Shown piece by piece: positions 42,501 to 55,425 of a DNA stretch of 64,000 nucleotides (position 1 is its first letter; each line of letters begins with the position of its first letter). Source of the DNA: Bugula neritina. Lineage: Eukaryota > Bryozoa > Gymnolaemata > Cheilostomatida > Bugulidae. The translations under genes were made by a program, and so were the position numbers. The stretch covers positions 3,081,662 to 3,145,661 of the forward strand of contig OZ037770.1 in assembly GCA_964035545.1 (NCBI GenBank), written 5' to 3'. A model generated the notes under the pieces. The model had not been told where the DNA came from. It ran no database searches and worked only from the letters and a program-made list of their open reading frames with translations.

Positions 42501-45500
42501 TCAAACATAGGATGATACATACCGAAAGATCACAGGTCTATCACATACAATTAGATGAGATCAATATCCAATCATAATTGGGAGAAAACGATTAAATAAC
42601 CAAGAGTATTCCATTAATGAGATGAAAACTCCTAATATATTGTTCAGATAAAAAGTGTAATGTTGTATTATTGTTACTAATAAATGATTTCGCTTTGACA
42701 CTAGCAGCATCTTGTATTGAAGAAAGATGTCTTTCAATTTTCAATGAAAGCTTCCTTAGTTAAATAAAGTGATTAACGTAAATTTTGGATCTTTGTTTTC
42801 AACTTCTGTCACAAAACTATTGCACAGGTAATGTTGGTGATAAACCACACAGGTAAACCTGTACGTTATAAGAATACAGAAATAGTTCGCTAGAAATTAG
42901 AATTCCACCAAATCACGGTATTTCCTGTTTCAACGCACCTTGAGCGGGTTCGGAGTTGGCGCCTTTATAGGCGTTCGGACCTTCGCAGATTTTGCCGGGG
43001 ACGTGTTCTCGTTCTCCGGAGGTATGATAATGTCCATCTCGGACTCAACTCTACAATTTACGTAACAATCATAGCGAAACCGTGCACCTAAAAGATTATC
43101 ATTCAACACTTGTGCTTGCATACAGTCTTGCACTTTACATTGATATAGTCTGGCAAACCGACCCAACTGCATGGTCAATTTCTGGTTTGCTGTTTGGACC
43201 AAGAAACACCTAGTGAAATGGTTGTTGTTGACATGTAGGAAGTCATTTGATTGGTGCTCAGATGCAAAGAACGAGCTGATTGGTGTTCAACTGCAAGGAG
43301 CCAGCTGATTGGCTGCCGTACCTTTGCATGGAAGAATGTTGCTCTCTACTGGTGGATCTCAAGAAATCTCCTTCGCTCTCCATGGCAGGGGTTCTCGGCA
43401 AATCCGGCAAACCATCTCCATCTCCAGGACTACAGGGGAAGACAACTCATTAGAGTGACACTTAGAAGAGCAGAAATATGAGGATATGATGCCGTGACAC
43501 CACAATTTATCTTGTTTTTAGAACATTTTAAACTACTCGAAAAATAATGTCAGCTATCCCAACAAGTTCATTTGTCAAATAAACAGAACACGCAGAAGCA
43601 TTAAGTTAATTTAGAAACTACCCTATTAATTGTGTTATCCATGGATGTTAAACTTTTCTCACAATGAGCTTTATTTAAAAAACTTAAAAATCAACTTAAG
43701 TAATATGTTCAAGGTAGGTGCAGCATCAATGAAGCTGGGAGTATATCGTATGAATAGAAAAGGCTGTACAAGAGTTATGTTATCCTGAAAACTTCAACCC
43801 ACCCCCACACTAAAGTTCACCAAGAGAACCACAGAATCGGAGCTATTGAAATGTTACATAACCAATCTACTTGCTGACAGCATATCAAACGCTGTCACAG
43901 CAAAAGAGCAGCAGCAAATCATTTCCTGTGTAAATATGCTGACCTCTACACTATCTCATACACTGACCTCTACATTATCTTATACACTGACCTCTACAAT
44001 ATCTTATACACTGACCTCTACACTATCTCATACACTGACCTCTACGCTATCTTATACACTGACATCTACACTACCTTTACCTCTACATCAAACCAGTTAA
44101 CTCAGAAAAATAGTTAAGCGTTTACTTTTATTTAGAAATCAAAGTAAGTTTTCACACATTTTTGAATACAACCAAATATCCATAGTTGAGTGAAACTTAC
44201 AGATTCATAAAGTTAGACTCGGTGGACCTCCTGGAAAGAGCTGCGGAGTGAGGGACGCTCTCCATACGCCCCGTCAAAGGACCTGTTCTCACTACAAAAA
44301 GTGTGACTATGAAGTTATTGCTCAATGTTGTAACAAATCTGTGAGATTTCAATTTAACAAACAACACCAATAGCAGGGGAGACAATCCAAAAACAACACA
44401 CCACACATAAGTCTAGCTAACACTGACACAGCATAATTGGTTGGCAAATCTACAGAAAATTGAAAGAAGGTTTGAAGAAAAATCTCTTTTAGCATCTTTT
44501 CAATAAAAAGTTGAATTTAAACAATTTATATTAATTTAAATTAAATTTATCATTAAACTCATTTCTCTGTGGTATTCAATTCGCATGTTTTGAAACTAGA
44601 ACTAAAATTCAAGGTAAATGCTTTTAAATTTTTCTTTCTGAATTAAAAAGAAAAATAATATGCTACACCTAACAGTAAGTATTTGAGAAGTCAAAAGTAA
44701 TTTAAGACATTTAGTTAAAAAGACTCAGAAAAAAATTAACACCAAACATAACTGAAGGATGAGAAACTGTTTCAGTTGATGAAGTACAGTAAATGTATTT
44801 TAACAATTACACGATAAGTAATGATTTGCTTTTATCAGGAATAAGTCAAGGTTTTTTTTGACAAGCTCCATGTATAAGCGACTGGGTTAAAAAGTAAACG
44901 TACCAAATAGTTTAGCAACATTAAAAGAAATAGCAATATTTACTGATTGAAAAATAACCCTCTCCCTAATCAGTAATAATTTGAAAACCCCCTTGAAGAC
45001 TCATATCAAAGTCGCAAAGAGAAACCCTCCATTTATGATTTCCTATACTAAAAACAATCAGAGAAGGATTTCAGTTGAGATTAGGGCAAGAGGGACTTAT
45101 GAGATGTTAGCAGGCAGATAGCTGAACTTAGATAAAGCTGATGTGAGTCAGAGTGATCTACTCACAAACAACAACTCCAGAGTTAGAAAGTGTTCACACA
45201 CAAAAGACCAATATGTTACGGTGAGTCAATAAGAAAATGTTAGAACATTACTCACTCACAAATGACCACCATGCCAAAATATGAGACCAGCATGTTACAA
45301 TGAATCACTCACAAAAGACCACCATGTTAGAATATGAGTCACTCGAAAAAGCCCGCCATGTTTGAGTGAATCATTAAGAACAGACTACCATGTTAGAAGG
45401 TGAGACACTAAGGGAAAAGCACAAATGTATAAAGTTTGTCACTCAAAAGACCACCATGTTAGAATATGAGTCACTCATAGGAGACCACCATGTTAGAATA

Positions 45501-48500
45501 TGAGTCACTCATAGACCACCATGTTAGAATATGAGTCACTCATGCTAACACTGAGTATGCTGCAACTGCAGAAGCATAATGCGACACTGTGAGCGTATAA
45601 AAGATCCAAGTGAATAAAACCTTGATTGTCAAACACTGATTTGACGTCTTTAGCTTTCTTTAGAGTCTTTCGAGTTTGAAGTCCATCTAAAGAAGTCTTA
45701 GAATGGCGATACATCGCTGCCTCTTTGACCAACAGGTCCTCTGGGTCAGGAGATGCTATTGACGGCAGCACAACATAAATATAGCGTAAATAAACAAACA
45801 GAATAAATAAAATAACTGCAAGTAGTTGAAATAAAAGGGGATAAATCTTTCAAGAAAAGATGTTATAATATAATACCTAATTGCAAATTACTACAGTCGT
45901 TTTTGATTCATTTGCAAAAGTTCTTTGTTTTTTTATTTCGTTATTTATTTTCAACAAAAGTGCATAAAAAACTATCAAACATAATTTTGAAAAATTTATC
46001 TACACAGAAAGAAGGAATTTTTGCATAAATAAGCTGAACTGGATAAAAATAAAAATCAATTTGCAGGAAATTCTAGTTTTTGAAGGGTGCACAGATGAAA
46101 GAGCATATCAGAAGACAAACCAAGAAAAAAATCATTTGGTACTGAATGGCATAAAATAGAAGTAGGGGGACAGAGTTTCAACATTGTCTACTACTTAATA
46201 TCGCTTATGTGGAAGGGAATGTTCAAGACAAAGAGTTTAGGGTAACAAAATGGCAATCGCAAATTCAACATGGCTCTTACACTCAACTGTCTGGTGTCTT
46301 ACTATCTTCAGCTGCATAATATAATGAGTTGGAAATAAATACAATAGACTATCGCCTTTCCATACAAAATACATTTAAAACAATTAGTTTTAATGCAGTT
46401 TCTGTCAAAATCAAGCAAACTGAATGTAAAAAGAAGAAAACATTGTTATTGAATACAATATTAGTCTGCATATCATCATAATGTGCCTATAGTAAGCTTC
46501 AGATCTATTTTTAAACCCAGCTGTCTAATATAGAAGATGTATGGCATACATTTTATTATGGTTGGATATATAAAGGGCTGTCAGCTCAATTACCAAACAC
46601 AATTAAAATGGAAGAAATTTATAATTGCAAGCTAGAGTAATTTTCGAAAACTTTACTTTAAACACGCAGTATAAAATGAGCAAAAGCAGATCAAGATTCG
46701 AACAAAAAAAAAAAATAAAAACATGTCTACAAAAGTTTTTCTAGAATATTCTAAGTTATTAATTACTAATTATTATTTACTAGCTACTAGTAACTAGTAG
46801 CTAGTAACTAGCTATTAGTTACCAGTAGCTAGCTACTAGTAACTAATAGCTAGTTACTGGCTACCAGTTACTAGTAGCTAGTAACTAGTAGCTAGTAACT
46901 AGTAGCTAGTAACTAGTAGCTAGTAACTATTAGCTTCTAGCTGCTAATAACTAGTTATTAGCTACACTGCAGTCAAGGCTTGTTAAATAAAAAGAGGAGA
47001 AAGAGAAGACAACTGCTCATAACATAAAAGCGGACTGTGGAAGAGACCTTAGCAACTAATAAAACAGGAAGTAATGTGAAGAATGGATACGACAACACAG
47101 CTAAAGTCAATGGAAGGTCATTGCAGGAAGAGATACCCAAGTAAAGACTTCTACACAAAGAAGATAAAAAAGATGCTAGGAAGGCAATAGATTAGAAAGT
47201 TCCGGTAAACTGAAGGTACGAGTACTCACGTATAGGAAGTAATTTAACAGCAGCACCTGGTGAGGTAAACGGCATGAGTTATATATACATAATATATATA
47301 GCGTTACCAGTCAGTAACAACTCTGTACGGAGTTACTCACCCACAGGAAGAGGCGGGGGCATGAACTTGCGAGGTTTTATTGAGCTGTGAGTGGGAGGGA
47401 GGGTGATGCCTTTACCGTGATACAGCTCTCTCGCATTCATAGGCAGCACTATGGCCTTCAACCTTCTCAGCTCATCTCTCACATCAAATCTAATAATAGC
47501 ACAATCATATTACTATTATATTACAGCCATATTACTATTATATTACAACTATCTTACTCCTATATTACAACTATCTTACTATTATATTACAAATATATTA
47601 CTAGTATATTACTATTATATTACAACTATCTTACTCCTATATTACAACTATATTAACATTATATTACAAATATGTTACTATTATATTAAAAATATCTTAC
47701 TATTATATTACAAATATATTACTAGTATATTACTATTATATTACAACTATCTTACTCCTATATTACAACTATATTAACATTATATTACAAATATGTTACT
47801 ATTATATTAAAAATATATTACTAGTATATTACTATTATATTACAGCTATATGACTATTATATTACAACTATATGACTATTATATTACAACTATATGACTA
47901 TTATATTACAACTATCTTACTATTATATTACAACTATATTACTATTACTTTATAACAACTACATTATAATAGGCACATCAAAACAATATTATAAGTATAT
48001 TATAATATATACAAAGTAGTTGCTAACAGACATTTTAATTTATTTCTAATTAGGAGTTGTGTTCTCCACAACATTACATCCTAACCTACTTATAAAGGGT
48101 CATCTCCCTTTACTATTACCATAAACATGTTAGAAGGGCTTTTTTGTGAAAATAGCAGAATTTCCAATTCTACAAAATATCTTTCTACACATGTGTTATA
48201 TGCACTTAGTGGTTCTTTTGCAAAATTTTAGAGTTAAAATTTTAAAATTTGCCGATTTGATTCCCCATAAAGATATTAGCATAGGAAAACAATCAAATTC
48301 CATGTTAGATGAGAGAAAAACTTGGATATATCACATGTAGAGCATATACTATACAGTGTAGGAAACATTGGACTACAGATACAAACTGCTGAGTGATCTC
48401 CGCTAATATAAAACACAGAAGCACGTGACCTATATAACAAAGGTCATGGGTTCAAATCCCGGAGGGCTATTGGTGAAGCCGGGCAGAGTATCTGACCATA

Positions 48501-51500
48501 ACTTAACAATATAAAGTCCTCAGCTCACAATAAGAATGGAGTGTTTTAACAAAACATGAACATAATACATCAAAACACTAACCAATATCTAGCTGAACTG
48601 ACGCAACTTGTCTACAATTTCGTTTAATTGAATTTATTCCTATATTTTTTGAGATTTTGAAGAATTTAGCATCATTATCAGCATTTTACTGCCGAAGATT
48701 AGCAAAAATGACTCCAATTTATTTGCATATTTAAAACATCTTTATTTCAAACATTTTTAGGAGACTTTGCAAAATGTGACAGTTATTATTTGCTAATAGT
48801 AGTCTGGGAGGGATTGAGACCCCCCCCCCAGCAATTCTAATTATTAGAGAAAAGAAGTAATTGAGCTATTTGTTAGCTGAAAGGAAGTCTAATATAAATT
48901 ATAATACTATCCTTCATGTTAAAAGGCAGCCGTCAGGCATAGCCATTATGGTGTTATATCAGGGTGCAGTGAAGGACCCATTAGAGCATTAGAAAAGCAC
49001 TTAGCTTTCAATAATTTTCATTTAATTTAGCTGTCAATTAAATAATGTCAATAGTTTTTAAAATGACATCTTTAAGCAGGTGACAGCAAAACAGCAACCT
49101 GTCAGTATTGATTATTTATTTTAAGAACCTAGAGTCAATGCTGATGGCTAACAGAATATGTAATGACTAGTATAACCAAGTACTTGTTCAGAACAACCAC
49201 CTGCAACCACCTGCTACACCCACTTTAGGGCCATATATCCACTGTAAACCTAAAGAAATTGTTTTTAGACTTAGAACTTCACCATAATAGTGAAATAGTT
49301 TGAGACCGCAAGATTCGTTTCAGGGTATCACCAATAGCCTTGCTAGGAACCTTGACTAAGCAGCAAATGTGTTGCACTAAGCCACAAGATCAAGGGCCAC
49401 TAGAAGGGAATATTCCATGGCGAGGGCCACATTGTCAACTTTAGCTTAAGCGAGGGTCACAGTGTTAGTAATTTTCAAATAATTCCATTCCAAATACCTA
49501 TCAATCATTACACAATGAAATCCAATTAATATCTGCAGACTGCTTGCTTTGTAGTATGTATATAAAAAGACATTTAAAAGGTGTTTGTTCTACTCTAATT
49601 CATGTATGTGTACAAAATAATTTTGTTTGTTGTGTACTAAGCTATTGTTTCAACTACTGCTTTGAAGTCTAAACTACTTGATCAAAACTTAAAAGAGAAG
49701 ATGCTTTCCTTTACAGTAAAACTCAATAAAATGTTAAACTCTAAGTGACAAGTCAGGAAAAGCACAACTTTTACCTCCACTATTAAAACAGGACACCAAA
49801 ACAGACAGCATGTTTCTATACAGAGACTAGTAAATTATAGCACCATAGTGACTGGCAAGACAGCAATATGCCTACTTTAAAACAAGTTCAAAACCTGCTT
49901 TCAAAATACTAAAAAAGCGGGGGAAGGGGGGCGCCCTGGATATCTAGCACGTTTCCCATATTAATTGAGAGTCACTGATTTAACCCAGTATAATGTTTTG
50001 TAGTCTGTAAAAGTGTATACAGAGTACGACGCTAAAATAAATGCTCAAAATAGTAAAAAAATAATTTATGCAATATCGTATTAATAGCACAATTTTATGC
50101 GCATATGGAGTATAATCTATTTCCCTGATGCATGTATTAAACTAGATTAAATGAATCCTAATAGTAGGATTCAAGCACCATTTTCAGACAGCAGTAAAAA
50201 CAGGAAATGGACAAACCGTTCATTGAAAGGAACTCTCTGCCCGCCCATAAGAAGGTCCTTAGACTCCCGGTGAGGCAGCGTTTCTCGAGCTTGCTTCTGC
50301 TGCTTGAGTCGGGTGATGTATTCCCTCTCAGCCAGGAGTCGTTCTCTCTGACTTAATCTAGTATAACATAAACACAGATAGAGACAGGCTTAGAATTAAA
50401 AAAACATTATTACTAGCTGAACTGCATTTTGTATAAGGAAGAAATTCAAATGATCAGGACAATTTTAAATAATTTCAAGAGGGTAGATTAGCAATACTGA
50501 CTATCGTTTATAGCTTTTCAGAAACTTTCTTATAATATGCTAGCAATTCTGAGAATGTGCTAAACCTTCCTACACTAACAGCTAAATTAAATGTTTCCTG
50601 TGTTGCTTAGTAACAGACGTCTTGTGTTGTCAAAACACTCCTTTCTAATCTCTAACTAGGGTCAACAGAAATCCTACTACCATATTCCTATATATTTTAT
50701 GCTGATTCAATATTTTTAATGCGGTACCACAACTTAAAATGCATACACATTGACAGCTTTGTGCAAATAAAATTGATAGTACTGAGATTTGAACCCACAC
50801 TGTCTTGCTTATTAGTCGTGCACTTTACTAACTTCACCACCTTGACAAGTGTAGTTACAGCAATATAAGTTACTAGTAATCACCTAGAAGGATTATTCAA
50901 GAGTAGCAGGCTTTATAAACCTTCAGGTTGCATTTAGACAAATAGGTACATACCACAACTAATTTCGTGAAACAAAAGAATTAACAAACAGAAATACTAC
51001 TTTCATAAAACATAAAAAGTTTATTTACCTTTCAAAACCAGGCTTCAAAGGCTCACTGTACTGTAAAAACAATAATATTAACTTATTAGGTAATAATAGC
51101 ATATTAAACCATAATAACATATTAAATCATAAAAACACATTAAACACAATTGATTCTGTGACTTAAAGGCAAAGGTGCACTACAGGTAATTACCAAAATT
51201 ACTTTTGATGTAAATTTAATTCAATTGATACAAAAATATAATGAGAAAACAAATGAACTAAGCCTACTTAACTTGGAAGCCTTAGTGCACCTCATTGGTT
51301 ATTCAACTAATCACCTAACCATGATATAATTTGACTACAAAGAATCACAGTCTAATTTGCAGTAGCCTGTGATGAATTAGTCAACAAATTAGATCAGATA
51401 ACTCCAAGTCAATCTGCACCGACATAATTTCAACGAGCCAGTAAATAGTACTAATATTGCATCTATAAATTCATACTCATGTAAGAAAGAAAAAAAATTA

Positions 51501-53381
51501 TTGAAGTAAAAATTAATACTTGAACAGTTGTAATAAATTGAAGTTGTTGGTTTTTGTAAAATCAATTAATTCTAAGGTGGCCAGAAAAATTTTGGTTTTT
51601 AGACAAGCTAACCCTTAGTAAATTAGAGGCAGCAATGTTAGTGCTGCCTAGAAGTGAAGGACAAAACCTGCTACCCACCTGATATCTCTCTGAATGAATT
51701 ATCAAAGGCTTCTCTCTCGGGATTATCTGAGATTTGTCAAAAAACATATCTTGATGCCGTCTCAGCACCGGCACCATCTTTAACAGTGTAGAAGACCTGC
51801 CGGACACAAGAGTTGAAATGAGCAAAATCGAATAAAATGAACTGGAACCAATACAGCATGCAGGGAATTTTTCTGGACAAGTAAAACCTGAATTGATATA
51901 TGATATTCATAATGACACACCAAACTTTGAACTTAAATTCTTTCATTGTAAAATGAATATATAAATTACGGATTCTTTTCTCAACAGTTAGAAAACACTA
52001 CAACTGAAAAATAATTCAAAATTAATAATTTAATTGTCTAAACATTTTTACAATTGCCAAATAAAAGTTCTCCTAACATTCCTATTGTATGACTAATTCT
52101 ATTTGAACCTGGATGTTGCCTACAGTTTAACCTAGATACTTTGGAAAACTGAACCTAAAAAGTTATTATTTAGTTCTCTAATAAATCTTTCATTAGTAAA
52201 TACAACATCAAGAAAAAATATTTTCAATTAAAATAAATAATCAACTGAAAAATTATAATAAAAACACATACTCAATCTGCTTAGTTGGTTACTGAAAATT
52301 GCATAGTAAATAAAATCTTAGCTATTATTTTATTTGTGTGAACAACTTACTTGAAATATTGTGGCTGGAAGGGCAGGGGGTCAAAAGAGGCTGACACATA
52401 GGCTAGTTGATTGACTGGTTGGGATTGAGACATCTTCGAACCAGCAAGGTGACGGATCTAAAGAAAATAGTCATAAGCATTTGAGTGCAACTTCACTAAA
52501 ATAATTGTAGTAGTTGATAATATAAATATAAGCTATATAATGCAGCTTGAATTAAAATAAATTATACAATTTTACTCTAAATTTAATATCGAAACATTAA
52601 TTATATTAAAGTTCACTATAAAGTAGATTTGCATTGCATAGTTAAATTTTGGGTTTCAAAAACCATATATTTACACTTTATACTCAAGAAGTTATATTTA
52701 TCTCAAATAAATTGAATAAGATAAATGATCAGCCAATAAAAGTACAATGTAATTTTTAATTAGGCCTACTGTGTTGCTAAAAAGAATGCCAGGTCTAATT
52801 GTATAGCACAGAAATGATGACTAAAGCTTTAATTCTTATACTCACAGTATTAATTATTTTGACATTTCCAATAAATCGCAAAAAATAGTTTGACTAAGAC
52901 TTCTAGTTCTAAACATGCACTCTGAGTCCGACATATGATATTCAAATAAAAATAAACGAAAGCAACTCTTCGGCTAAGAAACCTATTATATCAAAAAAGT
53001 CTTAGTTGAATCGAATTTATTCACAAACTAAAAGCAATGTGACTTACTAACCGAAGGAGGCAAGAGATTTTTGTGAGAACGTCGCTCTATTCTTATTCTT
53101 CCCATATCGATCGGTTCATCGTCACCAACTTGCGGAAGTAACGCATCCAAGGAAGAATTATTGCTTACTCTGCCCCCTGTAGCATCAAAACTTTTTGTAG
53201 ATGCATAGTTTATATTTTGTCTATTTGTATTGGTACTACTCTGACTGATTTGATGCTGTAACGACGCATCCTGATCACCATCATGGCTGTAGTCTGAAGA
53301 CAGTTTTGGTACACCTGTACCACGGTGAATGCTCGGAAGTGCTGCTGGGTAAGACCGGTGATCCATTTTCACACCATCCAT
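39505..53381 (-). CDS. EF-hand protein of 640 residues, 15 exons, candidate ciliary gene
   Basis: Exons: 53381-53052, 52457-52351, 51796-51679, 51060-51029, 50357-50217, 47489-47341, 47256-47230 (27 nt), 45755-45621, 44291-44201, 43429-43322, 43050-42939, 41518-41363, 40274-40113, 39923-39783, 39618-39505 (TAA). Every phase matches and the sum is 1,923 nt. An in-frame TAG nine bases upstream of the ATG supports the start. Residues 1-110 are Ser/Asn-rich and disordered. Residues 196-220 (RERLLAEREYITRLKQQKQ) are a likely coiled coil, and a Pro-rich stretch (RKFMPPPLPV) follows. An EF-hand lies at about 464-485 with loop DTDDDGHLMYQQ. A degenerate one lies at about 557-576 (DRTSKGKITLDS). Family not recognised with certainty; uncharacterised EF-hand ciliary proteins (C1orf87-like, EFCAB-like) should be compared. 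An X-box lies upstream of the start. Confidence 0.85.
40340..40750. repeat. 25-bp minisatellite in EF-hand gene intron
   Basis: Unit TGACATGTGACAGGTCTGCT plus AATAA, about 16 copies with point variants. Confidence 0.92.
41560..42330. repeat. 21-bp minisatellite in EF-hand gene intron
   Basis: Unit TATACACTATACACAGTAGA plus G, about 36 copies. Because 21 is a multiple of three and the unit lacks stops in several frames, it creates long false ORFs on both strands. Confidence 0.95.
43945..44090. repeat. 24-bp tandem repeat in EF-hand gene intron
   Basis: Unit CTGACCTCTACACTATCTCA plus TACA, about six copies. Confidence 0.9.
45250..45545. repeat. About 31-bp degenerate tandem repeat in EF-hand gene intron
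   Basis: GACCACCATGTTAGAATATG followed by AGTCACTCATA, about eight variable copies. Confidence 0.85.
46755..46965. repeat. CTAGTAACTAGTAG tandem repeat
   Basis: A self-complementary 14-bp unit repeated with variants, in an EF-hand gene intron; likely hairpin-forming. Confidence 0.85.
47495..47950. repeat. About 22-bp AT-rich tandem repeat next to an EF-hand gene exon
   Basis: Unit TACTATTATATTACAACTAT with variants. It begins at the 3' splice acceptor of the exon starting at 47489. Confidence 0.85.
48405..48560 (+). mobile_element. Degenerate SINE fragment
   Basis: CATGGGTTCAAATCCCGG (box B), GGCTATTGGTGAAGCCGGGC and AGTATCTGACCATAAC align with the SINE body. The box A half and tail are poor. 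It lies in an EF-hand gene intron. Confidence 0.55.
50768..50858 (-). repeat. tRNA-like element in intron of EF-hand gene
   Basis: The minus strand has GGTGGTGAAGTTAGTAAAGTG and GTGTGGGTTCAAATCTCAGT, a third member of the short tRNA-derived family. Confidence 0.55.
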
Positions 53382-53530
53382 TACAGCCTATCATCAATCA
53401 CTCTTTAAATTGACAAGAATCAGCCGGCCATAATGACCAATCTAGTCGGTCACACCGCCATCACCGACATTACCCAGCCTCGTGGCAACTGGCAATTACT
53501 AGAACTACTAACCAGAGCTCAATATGAACG

Positions 53531-53543
53531 GTTGCCCGGCAAC
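53531..53543. promoter_or_regulatory. RFX X-box upstream of the EF-hand gene
   Basis: GTTGCCCGGCAAC is a perfect inverted repeat of the RFX half-site (GTTGCC-N-GGCAAC), about 150 bp upstream of the ATG at 53381. That is the usual distance for RFX-controlled ciliary genes. A second half-site, GGCAACTGGCAA, lies near 53483. Confidence 0.65.
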
Positions 53544-53559
53544 GAGCCGGGATAGTCCG

Positions 53560-54999
53560 ATGCAACAGCGGTTTTGCAATAACAGGCAACTTATTTTACT
53601 AACATTTCAATACCGATAACGGCAAAGACAACTTTGAATTGTTTAAGCAGGCCTATTTGCTGGTTTCCGGTTATTCATTTTCACGTTGCATGATTCAAAT
53701 TGAGAAACCTATGCGCTTTTGAAATTGATGGATAGTTATTAGTTAAAAGTTAATAAATATGATAATAAAAATGCAGCGTCGACTCAACTATAATTTTGAA
53801 ATTGAGCTTGTACAACCTATTGTGGCTCGCATGTGCGTTATTTTAATTAAAGTCAATTACCAAGTAGATAGCTTCAATAAAAATTAAAATACACCTTGAC
53901 CTTATCATATTTTATTTTTAGTATTTACTATTACTATTAGTATTAGTATTCAGTGTTTATTTTTAGTCTAATGTTAGTGTAGACTAATCACTAATGTAAT
54001 CACTAATATAGAAATGATTAAAAATTTATTTTTGCGATTTAATACGTTAATACTAATACTAATAGTAATCATAATCATAATGACAATGTAAAATACATAG
54101 ATGAACTGAAGGGTCGTGAAAGTGTTACTGATCAGTGATGCCAGAAACCAGCTTGGGTTGAAAACGCTAGCCAGTCGTTAAAGACATCACTGAGTGGGAC
54201 TGCTTGTTAGAATCCTCGGGGATGAGGAACACCACAGCGCACTCTCGACCAGCTACGATGAAATTATGAAAAGCAGATCAAAGACCACCATGTACACTTG
54301 TGCTGCCAGCCGTGGACAACTGAATTCAATATATGCCTCATCAAGCGTTTTCCGAGACAGTTTCCTTCCCATGACAATACACGATATGCATCTATTACAA
54401 AATGCAACTGATGACTAATGTCAAAAGCATTACGCTGCAACTCCAGACCATAGTTTCTGCAACACCGTTTTTATTTAGCACACCTGAGGCGCTCCGCTTA
54501 TGCTTCTACCAATCTCGAGCATGAAAAGAATACAGAGGTAATAATAATATTAATATGAATATCAATATGGTGGGTAAAACTTACAGTTTCAGTTTGAGTT
54601 ACTCTGACTCTGAGTACAAGTTAAAGTATAATTTTAGTCATTATTGATTGCTGCTACTGTTAGTGTTAGTATCAGTATTACTAATATTATTAGTATTAGT
54701 ATTACTCATTTACTGACTATATTAATGATTTAGTATAAGTATTACCGAGTCTGATAATGATACTCATCGCATTCACTGATGAGTGGTCATGCGGATGATC
54801 ATGATTAGACTGAATCATCAACCTGAAAGTTTAAGGTTAGGGTGCTTGTCTGGATATTTGTCTAAGCACTCACAAACATGCTAACAAGTTCTTTATAGAC
54901 CCTTTTCCAATTTTCGTCATACTTAATTTATATTTAGGTGCTGTCTCCTTAGCAGTGACTCACTTCAGCATCATCTTGAGTACCTAGTTTACTAATGCT
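53560..54999. other. Non-coding upstream of the EF-hand gene
   Basis: Degenerate TAGTATTAGTATTAC runs at 53920-54080 and 54640-54770. A 74-codon frame at 54194-54418 has no recognisable features. Confidence 0.5.
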
Positions 55000-55003
55000 A
55001 TTA

Positions 55004-55421
55004 GGGTCATTTTACTTAATTTAGTACACACTGGATATCTTCAGTTTTTGGCTATTTTTCACAATTTAGCTGGTAATGAACAGGGTTTTTTGGCCAAAAC
55101 TAATGAAACACCAATAAATACACCTAAAAAATCAAAGTTCTTTTTAATTTTGCTTTATTTCCCATATTTTTCCCTAATTATTCAGCTAGTTTTGGTTACG
55201 ATTTTTTCTTTTTTGTAACGGTCTGCACAATTAGAATATTAAGTGCATATGACAATGACCTGTGCTTTAATGTTGGGGAATCCCCTCCCAGCCTTTTCTG
55301 TTATGCGTAGTTAAAACCAGCACATAAAAATACCATGTATAGTAAATTTCAAATGATTTTGAGCAAACTTTAATGTTAGGTCATGTGTTGCTGGTGTGTA
55401 CTAAATGAAGTAAACTGACTC
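55004..55421. mobile_element. MITE with GGGTCATTTTACTT ends
   Basis: Left TIR GGGTCATTTTACTTAATTTA pairs with right AAATGAAGTAAACTGACTC. It is flanked by ATTA on both sides (55000-55003, 55422-55425), a likely 4-bp target duplication. Confidence 0.75.
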
Positions 55422-55425
55422 ATTA

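Noticed and set aside
47387-47777. Plus-strand frames with ITTILLLYYNY repeats
   Set aside because: Generated by the AT-rich 22-bp tandem repeat beside an EF-hand gene exon on the other strand.
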